Below are positions 43,982 through 52,925 of a stretch of DNA of 64,000 nucleotides, in pieces. Under the pieces are notes generated by a model. That model did not search any database. It worked only from the letters and a program-made list of their open reading frames with translations, and was not told the origin of the DNA. The first letter of the stretch is position 1. Every line of letters starts with the position of its first letter. Origin of the DNA: Gp13-AA77 sp035578005 (GTDB lineage Bacteria > Acidobacteriota > Terriglobia > UBA7540); NCBI GenBank assembly GCA_035578005.1, contig DATJYK010000201.1:1-64000 (forward strand), in the 5' to 3' direction. The translations under genes were made by a program, and so were the position numbers.

Positions 43982-44086
43982 ATGTTGAGAGTATCACCTT
44001 GGGGCGCGGGATGCCAGTTCGCCGGGGCCGACGAAGCGCCGGCCCTGAACGGGTCATGCGGCGCCGGGAAATAGATTTGGAGCGCC

Positions 44087-44851
44087 ATGCCAAACGAGAA
44101 AAAGACTGACGACACGATGGCAACCGCCGCGGCTGAGGCGAAAACGCAGTACTCGGCGATGGTGCTGGGCGCAACGGGGAACGTGGGCGGACACATCGTG
44201 CAGCTTCTTATCAAGAACCCGCTGTGCAAGAAGGTGGTGGTGGTGACGCGCCGCAAGACGGATGCCTTCGCCCACCCCAAGGTGTTCGAGGTGGTTGTCA
44301 ACATGGACCGACTCGAAGAGGAGGTTGCGCCGCACGCCCAGGGAGTCGACGTCGCGCTCGCCGCGTTCGGTGTGGGCAAGGGCAGCGCGAAGATGCCCGA
44401 CCCGGAGGTGCGCAAGATCGAAATCGCCTACCCGCAGGCCTTTTGCCGCGCCGCCAAGGCTGGAGGCGCGCGTGTGTGCGGGGTGATGACCGCAGTGGGA
44501 GCGAACCCCGAGGCCAGGATGAAGTACGCGAAGATCATCGGGGAAAAGGAGAAGGCTGTCGAGCGAGTCAAGTTCGACTTCCTTGGCCTGTACCGTCCCG
44601 CCGTCATTCTCGGCAACTCCAACACGCCGGGCGTCCTTGGCTACGTCATGCCACTGCTGAACTGGGCCTTGCCGTCCAAGTACCACTCGATCCACAGGAA
44701 TGACCTCGCGCGCGCAATGGTGGCACAGTCAGAGCAGGCGTTTCTCGCGATCGCCCAGGGCAACGCTCCCGAGGAGGCGATTGTGAAGATCCTCGAGTAT
44801 AAGGAGATGGAACCCTTTTTCCGCCGCGCAGGTTCATCGGCTATCTGGTGA
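44087..44851 (+). CDS. NAD(P)-binding Rossmann protein, HTATIP2-like SDR
   Basis: 254 residues. YSAMVLGATGNVGGHIVQLL is the dinucleotide-binding start (GATGNVGG). The pattern NPLCKKVVVVTRRKTDAF and the following VDVALAAFGVGKG match atypical SDRs of the TIP30/NmrA type, which lack a strict catalytic Tyr-Lys. KFDFLGLYRPAVILGNSN and HRNDLARAMV are also typical. Role unknown; cytoplasmic. GGAGC lies about 7 bases before the ATG. 44852-45131 shows a short GC-rich inverted repeat (GCCGGCGGC) but no gene. Confidence 0.82.
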   Translation: MPNEKKTDDTMATAAAEAKTQYSAMVLGATGNVGGHIVQLLIKNPLCKKVVVVTRRKTDAFAHPKVFEVVVNMDRLEEEVAPHAQGVDVALAAFGVGKGSAKMPDPEVRKIEIAYPQAFCRAAKAGGARVCGVMTAVGANPEARMKYAKIIGEKEKAVERVKFDFLGLYRPAVILGNSNTPGVLGYVMPLLNWALPSKYHSIHRNDLARAMVAQSEQAFLAIAQGNAPEEAIVKILEYKEMEPFFRRAGSSAIW

Positions 44852-45131
44852 GTGGCTTTGAGTGGGTCACGCCGCGTCGGCCGATAGATTCACCACCTCC
44901 ACCTTCAGCGACCCCGCAAGATAGGGCGGTTTCGCCGGCGGCCGTGTGGTCGCCGGCGGCAAAAACGCGATTGTGGTTTCGAACCGCGACTCTGCCACGA
45001 TCACAGTTTTGCTTAGCAAATGACATGCAAGTACACATGACCCTCGCGTCGACCTCGCTCGGCGGCTGTAAGCCCGAGAATCCTGCGCAGCCAGGGTGAC
45101 GTCATGCAGTCCACGGCCGGGCGGGCACGTC

Positions 45132-45650
45132 TCATGGGTGCAGCTTCAGGGCGTTTTCGAGCAGCGAAGCGGTGCTGGCGCCTCCCTTGGTTTGGACAAA
45201 CTTGGTGAGCACAGGCACGAACTTCGCAGCCATTTCGGGTGACAGGCCCAGCTTGTGAAACGACTCGGCAACCGAGGCCGCCCCGCCCAAGCCCCCAGGC
45301 AGGGAGCTCTCGAGGCCCGCGAGTCCGGAGGCGCCTTCGGCTGGCGAAGCACTAGGAGCCGATTTGATAAGGCCGCTGATCCCGGGTACGCAAGCGGCCA
45401 CCTTGCCGAAGTCCGCCGCGCTCAGGCGGCTCTTGGCTAAACCAAACAGCGCACCCGCTCCGCCGCTGGCTTGCGCCGGGGTAACAGAAAGCGCCTTGGT
45501 AAGCTGGCCTACGAGCTCCGGGCTGGCAGTCTTCGCAAGCTGTGTTGCTGAACCTTGGGCCTGTGCTTGCCTCGTTGAGGCAATGAAGAAAATGATGAGC
45601 ACACCGGCTGCGGCGCACGCAGTTCGCGCCACTCTCATTCCGAATTCCAT
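45132..45650 (-). CDS. Secreted DUF2780-like protein
   Basis: 172 residues with signal sequence (CAAAGVLIIFFIASTRQAQA). The mature part is helical and small-residue-rich: LVGQLTKALSVTPAQASGGA, ALFGLAKSRLSAADFGKVAA, then SVAESFHKLGLSPEMAAKFV and FVQTKGGASTASLLENAL. The Q-A-S-G-G-A-G-A-L-F/L pattern matches DUF2780 (VcgC/VcgE). No known function. GAAGG precedes the ATG. It is on the same strand as the epimerase, 16 bases after it, so probably co-transcribed. Confidence 0.8.
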   Translation of the reverse strand: MEFGMRVARTACAAAGVLIIFFIASTRQAQAQGSATQLAKTASPELVGQLTKALSVTPAQASGGAGALFGLAKSRLSAADFGKVAACVPGISGLIKSAPSASPAEGASGLAGLESSLPGGLGGAASVAESFHKLGLSPEMAAKFVPVLTKFVQTKGGASTASLLENALKLHP

Positions 45651-45666
45651 ATATCCTTCTGCTCTC

Positions 45667-46671
45667 CTAAGCTGGCAACGCAGGTAGCAAGCCCGTCTCC
45701 CGAAACCAAGCCTCAGTGAGGCGCATCCCTTCCTTCAAGTCAACCTTTGGCCGATATCCCAGCGTTTGTTCCAGGCGAGTTTCGCGAAACGCGGCCGATC
45801 CCACCATGAAGCTCAGTGCGCGCAACGAAGTCGGGGTTTTCTTCTTGAATCGGTACATCATGTTTCGGCCCAGGAGAAACAGCTTAGCAACTGCGAGCGG
45901 CACCGACGGCAGCTTCTGCCGACCGGTGAGGCGGGCATAGTATGTGAAGAACTCCTGCCACGTGGTCACGCCGTCATTCACAATGAAGGCCTGGCCCAGA
46001 GCCCGGTCATCCTCCGTGGCGAGCAAAATCGCATCCACCAGATTTTCGATGTAGACGTAGTTGAACGCGCCGCGGCCCTCGGCGATCAGTTGCATCTTGC
46101 CTCTGCGGATGCGTTTGAACGGAATGATGCTCCAGTAGGGCGAGCGCGGGCCGTAAACACAGGACGGCCGTAGCACGGTCACCGGCAAGCCGCGGGCGCG
46201 GGAGAACGACCACACGGCCTCTTCGGCGTCATACTTGGAATCGGAGTAAGACTCGCCGGCCGGGCCGCGCGGGCTTTCGTCAGTGATCTCGCCCGAGGCT
46301 GGCAGGCCGAAAACCGCGATACTGGAAAGGTAGACGAACCGCTTCACCTCCGCTTTCGCTGACGCGATCAGAATGTTTTCGGTACCGCCCACGTTCGGAC
46401 CCTGGTATTCCGCGCGGGTGGGCCTGTCCGCCACTTGGGCCGCGCAATGGATCACCACGGCGCAGCCCTGCGCCGCGCGCTCCAGGAGATCTTCGTCTCC
46501 CAGGTCGCCCATAACGACCTCGGCTCCCAATTTCTCCAGGTCGGCAGCCTTCTCAATCCGCCGGGCCATCACCCGCACCGGGCGATTTTCGGAGAGCAGC
46601 CGGCACGCCACTTGGCCGCCGATGAAGCCCGTGGCGCCGGTTACCAGGATTCGCTGGCCTTCAAGTTCCAT
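45667..46671 (-). CDS. NAD-dependent epimerase/dehydratase family protein
   Basis: 334 residues from the ATG of ELEGQRILVTGATGFIGGQV; the frame is open to 46698. Extended SDR: TGATGFIG cofactor motif, ARRIEKAADLEKLGAEVVMG, the catalytic YSDSK (Tyr and Lys), and VLRPSCVYGPRSPYWSIIPF. The C-terminal TLGYRPKVDLKEGMRLTEAW is typical of 3-beta-hydroxysteroid dehydrogenase/epimerase-like sugar or isoprenoid reductases. Substrate unknown. Confidence 0.88.
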   Translation of the reverse strand: MELEGQRILVTGATGFIGGQVACRLLSENRPVRVMARRIEKAADLEKLGAEVVMGDLGDEDLLERAAQGCAVVIHCAAQVADRPTRAEYQGPNVGGTENILIASAKAEVKRFVYLSSIAVFGLPASGEITDESPRGPAGESYSDSKYDAEEAVWSFSRARGLPVTVLRPSCVYGPRSPYWSIIPFKRIRRGKMQLIAEGRGAFNYVYIENLVDAILLATEDDRALGQAFIVNDGVTTWQEFFTYYARLTGRQKLPSVPLAVAKLFLLGRNMMYRFKKKTPTSLRALSFMVGSAAFRETRLEQTLGYRPKVDLKEGMRLTEAWFRETGLLPALPA

Positions 46672-46910
46672 AGGAGTGACCCCTGAACGGAATTTCACTC
46701 CGGCAAGCTAACCATAACCGACATCGGCTTCGGCATCAATATGCATTGAAAGCGGACACATTCCGGCAGGGCCGAATGCGCCCCTTCCGCCAGCCATCGG
46801 CTAACCTTAACATCCTTAATTAACATCGCGGAGGTTGCCCTGCGTTACCGCTGAGTGCTAGCATTCGCCTTCGTCCAAAAAAGCTTTGAGGGGAACGAAG
46901 GAGGAAGGTA

Positions 46911-49820
46911 ATGTTGAGAAACCGCTGGTGGATGATTGTTTGTCTGATTCTCGGTCTCGCTGTGGGCCTGGGATGGCAGGCAGGGCCGTTTGAAGCGTCG
47001 CCGTCCGATGGCGCCGCACGGGCGAGCGAACGGGAGCCGGCGGCAGCCGCGCAATCAGAGGTCGCGCAGCGCAGGATCAATCTCTCCACCAGCAAGCGTC
47101 TTGACCTGCCCGCGCTTGGCAATCCGCAGCGCACGAACAGCTTTCCCACTGCCGCCGCCATAAGTCCGGACGGCCGCTATCTGGCGGTTCTGAACAACGG
47201 CTACGGCACCTATGAATCGGGCGGCGAGCAGTCCATTGCGGTGCTCGATCTCCAGACGAACCAGCTTACCGATTTTCCGGACTCGCGCCTGGGCTCCGGC
47301 GGCCGCGAGCATCGCTCTCACCAGACTTATTTTCTCGGCCTGGGCTTCAGCGCCGACGGCCGCGAGCTCTACGCGTCCATGGCCTCGCTCACCGATTTCA
47401 ACGGCACCCAGCCGGGCGACACCGGGAACGGCATCGCCGTGTACAACTTTGAAGCGGGCCGCGTGACGCCCAAGCGTTTTATCAAGATTCCGCTGCAGCC
47501 GCTCGGCCCGAATCAGAAAACCAAGGTGGCGATGGGCCTGCCAGCGGGCAAGGCCGTCCCGTATCCTGCTGGACTGGCCGTGATCGGGGACGGCGCGCAC
47601 GAACGATTGCTGGTAGCCGATAACCTATCTGACGATGCGCTGCTCATCGACGCCGCCAGGGGCAACATCATTCATCGCTTCAATCTCAGCCACCGTGATG
47701 ACGTGCCGGCTTCCTATCCTTACGCGGTCGCGGCGACGCGCGACGGCAAGCGAGGGTGGGTGAGCCTTTGGAATAGTTCCGAGATGGATGAACTCGATCT
47801 TGAGCGAGGCAGCGTGGCGCGCAAAATAGCCCTGCTGCCGCCGGCCTCGCCCACGGCGCCCGGTTCTCATCCCACGGCCCTGCTGCTCAGTCCCGACGAG
47901 AAGCGTTTGTACGTGGCGCTTGCGAATGCCGATCGCGTGGCGGTGATCGACACGGCGTCGGGCCGCGTGACAGCGATGCTCTCCACTGAGCTTCCTGGCG
48001 AGAAGTACCGCGGGACGTTTCCCAATGCGCTGGCCCTGAACGCAGCCGGAGATCGTCTCTACGTGGCCGATGCCTCCGCGGACTCAGTAGCCGTCCTTGA
48101 CGCCGGACATCTCGAGCCCGAAGCCAAACCTGCAGGTGTGATCCCGGCCCTTGGGTTTATACCCACCGAGTGGTACCCGACAGCGCTGGCGGTTCAAGGT
48201 AGCAGCCTGTTTGTGGTCACCGGCAAAGGCGAAGGTCCAGGACCCAACGCCGCCGTGCTGCCTCCCTTTCCCGGGCAGACCGGCACGCGGCCTCGCCATC
48301 CTTACATCGCTGCTCTCATTCATGGCTCGCTGGCGCGCATCAATCTGCAAAAAGCGGAGGGCGAGCTCGCCAAACTCACGCGGCAAGCGGTGGAGAGCAA
48401 CCGCATGCAAGCGCGCCCCGAGCCCATGCGATTCGCTTCCGGCAAAAGCCCCATCCGGCACGTGATTTACATCATCAAGGAGAATCGCAGCTATGACCAA
48501 GTGTTTGGCGATTTGAAAGGGGCAAACGGCGACCCGTCGCTCGTCATGTACGGCGACGACATCACCCCCAACCAGCACGCGCTGGCCCGGCAGTTCGCGA
48601 TTCTCGACAATTTCTACGTCAGCGGCGAGGTGTCGGGCAACGGCCACGTGTGGTCGACAGCGGCGATCGACAGCGACTACACCGAGAAAACGTGGGAGAT
48701 CAGCTATCGCGGCTCGGAGCGGCTTTACGACTACGAGGGTGAGGTGTCTCACGGTTACCCTCTGGAGCAGGGAATTCCGGACGTGGACGAGCCGGGCACC
48801 GGCTACATTTGGGGTGACGTCGCCCGCGCGCACCTCACCCACCGCAACTATGGCGAATTCGTGGCCAGCGAGTGGTGCAATGACTTCGAACAGTCCCAGT
48901 CTCCGCTCAGCGGTACGCCTCGACCGCAAGGCGAGCGTTGCCCGAAGGCGTTCTTCCGGCCGGGCGAAGCTCTACCGAGTTATTTGGGCCAGCCTCACGG
49001 CTCGCCGAGCCCTTGGCCCTGGCCCATACCGATCATCGCCCGCGACGTGCCCACTAAGCCGGAGCTCGTGGGTCACTTTGATCCGCGCGCTGCTGACTTC
49101 AACCTTTCCTATCCTGACCAGTTTCGCGCCGACGAATTCCTGAATGAGTTTGCGGGATTCGTCAGAGCGCGCCAAGAGGGAAAGACGTCGGACGAAATGC
49201 CGCAGTTCATAATTCTGCGCCTGCCCAACAATCACACAATGGGAACGCGCCCTGGAGGGCCCACTCCCGAAGCCTCTGTAGCGGATAACGACCTGGCCGT
49301 GGGCCGCGTGGTTGACGCCGTCTCGCACAGTCCCTACTGGGACGACACAGCCTTCTTCATCCTGGAGGACGACGCTCAGGACGGCCCTGACCACGTGGAC
49401 TCGCACCGCAGTCCCGCGCTCGTCATCAGCAAGTACGCGCCCGGCTCCGCAGAGCATCCGTTCGTGGATCATCACTTCTACACCACCGTCAACATGATGC
49501 GCACCATGGAAGAGCTTCTCGGCCTTCCGCCCATGAACAACAATGACGCTTGGGCCGAGCCTATGGCGGAACTGTTCAGCGGGCCGCCCCGCCAGCCTTC
49601 GTTCCATGCTGACGATCGCAACCGGAAAAACGGGTTGCTCTACAAGATGAATGCACCAAGCGCACCGGGCGCTCAGGCTTCCGCGCGCCTTGACTTTTCG
49701 CACGCAGACGCGGTCGATGCGACGACGCTCAATCGCATCCTATGGCGCGAACGCAAGGGCAGTACTCCCATGCCGGCACCGACGCACACCGTGTTCCCGG
49801 CAAGCGCAGATGGTGACTAA
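46911..49820 (+). CDS. YncE-type beta-propeller fused to alkaline-phosphatase-like phosphoesterase
   Basis: 969 residues. Signal sequence NRWWMIVCLILGLAVGLGWQ. Residues about 50-440 form a YVTN/YncE-like seven-bladed propeller (AISPDGRYLAVLNNGYGTYE, LLLSPDEKRLYVALANADRV, AAGDRLYVADASADSVAVLD). From about 510 the phosphoesterase domain begins: IRHVIYIIKENRSYDQVFGD (nucleophile region), then NFYVSGEVSGNGHVWSTAAI and a metal-site FILEDDAQDGPDHVDSHRSP. AGGAGG lies 6 bases before ATG. Such fusions are recurrent in Acidobacteria; the natural phosphoester or phospholipid substrate is unknown. Its stop overlaps by 4 bases the convergent UDG stop. Confidence 0.92.
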   Translation: MLRNRWWMIVCLILGLAVGLGWQAGPFEASPSDGAARASEREPAAAAQSEVAQRRINLSTSKRLDLPALGNPQRTNSFPTAAAISPDGRYLAVLNNGYGTYESGGEQSIAVLDLQTNQLTDFPDSRLGSGGREHRSHQTYFLGLGFSADGRELYASMASLTDFNGTQPGDTGNGIAVYNFEAGRVTPKRFIKIPLQPLGPNQKTKVAMGLPAGKAVPYPAGLAVIGDGAHERLLVADNLSDDALLIDAARGNIIHRFNLSHRDDVPASYPYAVAATRDGKRGWVSLWNSSEMDELDLERGSVARKIALLPPASPTAPGSHPTALLLSPDEKRLYVALANADRVAVIDTASGRVTAMLSTELPGEKYRGTFPNALALNAAGDRLYVADASADSVAVLDAGHLEPEAKPAGVIPALGFIPTEWYPTALAVQGSSLFVVTGKGEGPGPNAAVLPPFPGQTGTRPRHPYIAALIHGSLARINLQKAEGELAKLTRQAVESNRMQARPEPMRFASGKSPIRHVIYIIKENRSYDQVFGDLKGANGDPSLVMYGDDITPNQHALARQFAILDNFYVSGEVSGNGHVWSTAAIDSDYTEKTWEISYRGSERLYDYEGEVSHGYPLEQGIPDVDEPGTGYIWGDVARAHLTHRNYGEFVASEWCNDFEQSQSPLSGTPRPQGERCPKAFFRPGEALPSYLGQPHGSPSPWPWPIPIIARDVPTKPELVGHFDPRAADFNLSYPDQFRADEFLNEFAGFVRARQEGKTSDEMPQFIILRLPNNHTMGTRPGGPTPEASVADNDLAVGRVVDAVSHSPYWDDTAFFILEDDAQDGPDHVDSHRSPALVISKYAPGSAEHPFVDHHFYTTVNMMRTMEELLGLPPMNNNDAWAEPMAELFSGPPRQPSFHADDRNRKNGLLYKMNAPSAPGAQASARLDFSHADAVDATTLNRILWRERKGSTPMPAPTHTVFPASADGD

Positions 49821-50599
49821 GTGGGTGTGGGCAGCTTCCCGTCACGCAAGAAACGCCGGATGTCGCTGAGCACTGCGGTCATCATCACCGGTGTGAGGCG
49901 GCCGGTCTGAGTGTTCTGCTGGCTAGGATGATAGGAAGCGAAAAGGCGCGGCAAGGCGTTCGGCAACGCATAGCTCGCGCCGTGCGCGAAGCGCAATGAG
50001 CCGCGAGGCGGAAAGCTTCCCGCGCGCAACACCGTGGCTAAGTACGCGTCAAACGCAATCTTGCCGAGCGCCAACACCGCGCGCACGCGCTTCAGCAATG
50101 CGAGATCGGCCTCAAACCATTCGCGGCAGTGGCGAAGCTCATCGGGACGCGGCTTGTTAGCAGGCGGCGCGCATCGCAACGCCGCGGTGATGTAGCAGCC
50201 GCGCAACACGAGCCCATCGTTGCGATCGCGTGAAACCGGTTGGTTTGCCCATCCTGCTTCATACAGAGCACGATAGAGAAAGTCACCCGAGCGGTCACCG
50301 GTGAACATGCGCCCGGTGCGATTGCCGCCGTGCGCTGCGGGCGCCAGTCCCACCAGCAGAAGCTCAGCTTCGGGATCGCCGAAGCTCGGCAGCGGCTTTC
50401 CCCAGTATTCCCAGTCGCGATACATGCGCCGCTTTTGCTGTGCAACTTCACGGCAGTAATGGATGAGGCGTGCGCAGGCGGTACACGCGATGACACGGCG
50501 CTGCAGTGTCTCAATCCTGTGCTGGGAACTAGATTCGGAAGGTCGGATGTGCAACGCCGATGGGACGTCTGCCACTGCGGCTCGACGACGGCTCGCCAT
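49817..50599 (-). CDS. Family 5 uracil-DNA glycosylase (UDGb)
   Basis: 260 residues. CTACARLIHYCRE is the first part of the 4Fe-4S cluster site and GCYITAALRCAPP the second. Motif A is GLAPAAHGGNRTGRMFTGDR and motif B is SYHPSQQNTQTGR, the UDGb signatures; this family lacks the usual catalytic Asp/Asn and removes uracil, hypoxanthine and other deaminated bases. The start is 3 bases after the stop of the EVE gene, so the pair is an operon. The N-terminus (about 30 residues) is basic and unconserved. Confidence 0.92.
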   Translation of the reverse strand: MASRRRAAVADVPSALHIRPSESSSQHRIETLQRRVIACTACARLIHYCREVAQQKRRMYRDWEYWGKPLPSFGDPEAELLLVGLAPAAHGGNRTGRMFTGDRSGDFLYRALYEAGWANQPVSRDRNDGLVLRGCYITAALRCAPPANKPRPDELRHCREWFEADLALLKRVRAVLALGKIAFDAYLATVLRAGSFPPRGSLRFAHGASYALPNALPRLFASYHPSQQNTQTGRLTPVMMTAVLSDIRRFLRDGKLPTPT

Positions 50600-50602
50600 G
50601 GA

Positions 50603-51016
50603 TCAGTTCGCCGCGGACTCGGCCAGTTCCATGATCAGCTTCCACTGTGCGTCGCTCACCGGCATCACTGAAAGGCGCGGCATCCGAACCAGCGCGAAGT
50701 CCTTCAGTGCGGATTGTTGCTTGAGCTCGTTCAGGGAAACGGGCCGTGGCAGGCGCTTGCCCGCCTTCAGGTCTACCACGACCAGGCGAGGGTCTTTCTG
50801 CTTCGGATCCGGGTAAGCATCCTTAGTAATTTCCGCGGTTCCCACCACCGCGCGCTCATCGCCGGTGTGATAGATCAGCGCCTCGTCACCCCGGTGAGCG
50901 GATCGAAGGTGCTTCAGAGCGAGGTTGTTTGAGATTCCGTCCCAGCGCGTCTGGCCATCGCGCTCAAGGTCGGAAAAGGAGTAGGTTCCGGGTTCAGTCT
51001 TCAGGAGCCACTTCAC
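50603..51016 (-). CDS. EVE-domain protein
   Basis: 137 residues from a GTG start (KWLLKTEPGTYSFSDLERDG). The EVE/PUA-like fold is clear: TRWDGISNNLALKHLRSAHR, DEALIYHTGDERAVVGTAEI, and VVDLKAGKRLPRPVSLNELK. EVE domains are known to bind modified bases such as 5-methyl- or hydroxymethyl-cytosine and are found on restriction and RNA-linked proteins. Here a stand-alone EVE is encoded with a UDGb. The partner suggests a role in surveillance of damaged or modified DNA, but this is inference. Confidence 0.9.
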   Translation of the reverse strand: MKWLLKTEPGTYSFSDLERDGQTRWDGISNNLALKHLRSAHRGDEALIYHTGDERAVVGTAEITKDAYPDPKQKDPRLVVVDLKAGKRLPRPVSLNELKQQSALKDFALVRMPRLSVMPVSDAQWKLIMELAESAAN

Positions 51017-51134
51017 GTTGAATAGCCCAGTTAGCTAGCCCCATCCTGCCGCAGTCGACCGTTTGACGGTCGAAAGTTGAAGTCAGAAGCCAGCCCTTCT
51101 CGAAATTGGAAGCTCGGAATGGCCGGGTATTCCC

Positions 51135-52346
51135 TCACGACGCACTGCCTCCCGGTCTCTGCTGCAACACGTTGGTGGCATTGGGGAAGAACCCCTTGGG
51201 CGCGCTGATGTACCCGGCGGCGGTATCCTTGGCGAGCTTGTTCACCACCAGTTCGAGGGTGCTGGGCGCTCCCTGCATATAGAAAAATACGGGAGAGTCC
51301 AGGGCCTGGTCCTTGCGCACAATGCGCTTGTCATCAAAGAAGAGGTCTACGGTGTAGAGATTTTTCTTTGTATTGATCTTTTCTAACCGCGCTTGAACGC
51401 TGCCCACTTTCTGCTGTTTTCCGCGCGTCAGGCTGAATTCGAAGTAATCGCGGTCAGTCTTGTGGGCCAGCGCCACCAGCTCATCATGAGTGCGGGCGAT
51501 GGCGCCGGAAAGCTCGCCCTTCGTGCCCGTCAAGGCGTCATTGGTGTCGCCGATCCGCTTATTCAGGTCATTCACGTTTTTCGACAGGTCGCTCGAGACA
51601 CCGTTGATCTTGGCGTTGGCGTCAGCCTGCACCTGATTCAATTGCTCGGTGCCCGCCTTCTGCGCGATGGCCTGATTCAATTGATCCACGGCCGCCTTTT
51701 GCTGCTGCTGGATATTGGCTGCCAGGGTCCGCGCGCGGCCTAGCTCCTGTTCCGTCATCCCGAGCTTTTCGCTCGTCACCTGAAACTGGGCCTTCAACTG
51801 CGCATAGCGGTCGTCGCCCAGATCCATTCGCCGCGTCAGTGAGGTAAGTTGCTCACCTTGCTGGGTTGATGCCTGCTGAAAGGTTTGCTTTAGCGAGAGA
51901 ACCAGATAGAGATTGACGCCAGCCAGCACGACGAGCACGGCTACCAGAACGATGAGAGCCGTATTCCGCGCGGGCGGGGGCGTCAGCACCGGAGCAGGTG
52001 CGTAAGCAGACGGAGGAGCCGGGGAGTACCCGGTGGGCTGACTCGGTGGAGTCTGAGTGTAACTGGCAGGCGGCGCCGCAGCATAGCTAGGTTGCGCAGG
52101 CGCGTAACTCGCTGGCGCCGGAGGAGCATACCCACCTGCAGGCTGGGCCGCAGGCTGAGCCGGAGGGTAGCTGGCCGGCGGAGCGGGAGCATATCCGCCG
52201 GTTGGCGGCGCGGGCGCGTAGCCGGGAGGCGCGGGTTGAGGCGGCGCCGGCACGTACCCAGGCGCAGCCTCCGGAGCGCGTGGGCCGGCCGGGGGGTCAT
52301 TTAAACCGAATACGGCGTTTGCCGCGTTGCGTTGCTGATCTGCCAT
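51135..52346 (-). CDS. Membrane protein with Pro/Tyr-rich tail and coiled-coil domain
   Basis: 403 residues from ATG 52346, set by AGGAGG about 6 bases upstream. Residues 1-125 are low in complexity (PPGYAPAPPTGGYAPAPPAS), then one TM helix (TALIVLVAVLVVLAGVNLYL). Next is a long coiled coil with Gln/Asn-rich heptads (QQASTQQGEQLTSLTRRMDL onward) to about 300 and a beta-rich end (YFEFSLTRGKQQKVGSVQAR). The Pro/Tyr-rich tail is probably cytosolic and the coiled coil periplasmic. I do not recognise a named family; such tails often mediate multivalent interactions. Confidence 0.7.
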   Translation of the reverse strand: MADQQRNAANAVFGLNDPPAGPRAPEAAPGYVPAPPQPAPPGYAPAPPTGGYAPAPPASYPPAQPAAQPAGGYAPPAPASYAPAQPSYAAAPPASYTQTPPSQPTGYSPAPPSAYAPAPVLTPPPARNTALIVLVAVLVVLAGVNLYLVLSLKQTFQQASTQQGEQLTSLTRRMDLGDDRYAQLKAQFQVTSEKLGMTEQELGRARTLAANIQQQQKAAVDQLNQAIAQKAGTEQLNQVQADANAKINGVSSDLSKNVNDLNKRIGDTNDALTGTKGELSGAIARTHDELVALAHKTDRDYFEFSLTRGKQQKVGSVQARLEKINTKKNLYTVDLFFDDKRIVRKDQALDSPVFFYMQGAPSTLELVVNKLAKDTAAGYISAPKGFFPNATNVLQQRPGGSAS

Positions 52347-52560
52347 CAATCCTCCTGCGTTCACTGCGTCTGGGCGTCGCCTCAGGGACCTTAGCACTTA
52401 AATAGATCCAGGGGTGGGCGCTGCCGTTATGTGCGTGATTACCTTTCAGCCCCCCGGTCACAACAAGTGCGCACTTCGTGAGATGCCAAGTTCAACGAAA
52501 AGGTTTAGGGGTTCAGTCTCCCACACCTGGGGCCCCGAACGGTGGTGAACGGCGAAGCTC

Positions 52561-52786
52561 GGGTTCGTTTCTTGAGTTCGTTGGGTTCGTTTTCTGATTT
52601 TTGCGCGTTTTTTCCCCGAAAATCAGGTTCGTTTTCGAACGCCAATTTGGCCCCTTTTTGACTATTATCTATCTTTGAATCTGTGGTTTAAGTGTTTTGG
52701 GTTCGTTTTTCCGACTCGTTTGGCAAATAGGCCACCTGATGGCCACTAACCTACGCTGCAACAACGTGATAGAAGTTTGGGTTCGT
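52561..52786. repeat. Dispersed GGGTTCGTTTT motifs
   Basis: GGGTTCGT occurs at 52561, 52583, 52699 and 52779, with a variant GGTTCGTTTTC at 52626. Spacing is irregular. The stretch is T-rich and differs in composition from its neighbours. It may be a decayed member of the short-repeat clusters described elsewhere, whose units often begin GGTTC, but this is not certain. 52400-52925 has no supported gene. Confidence 0.5.
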
Positions 52787-52925
52787 CGGCGCGCACACAT
52801 GAGCCCCGGGGGGTGCTCTGTCAGGAACCTGGTTTCTCCCCCCTCCGACTGCTCGCACTCCAGGGCACTCAGAGGTTAATTCACGGAGAGTTCCGCCCTG
52901 GTTTCAGCAGCCGTGCTGCCCCCAC

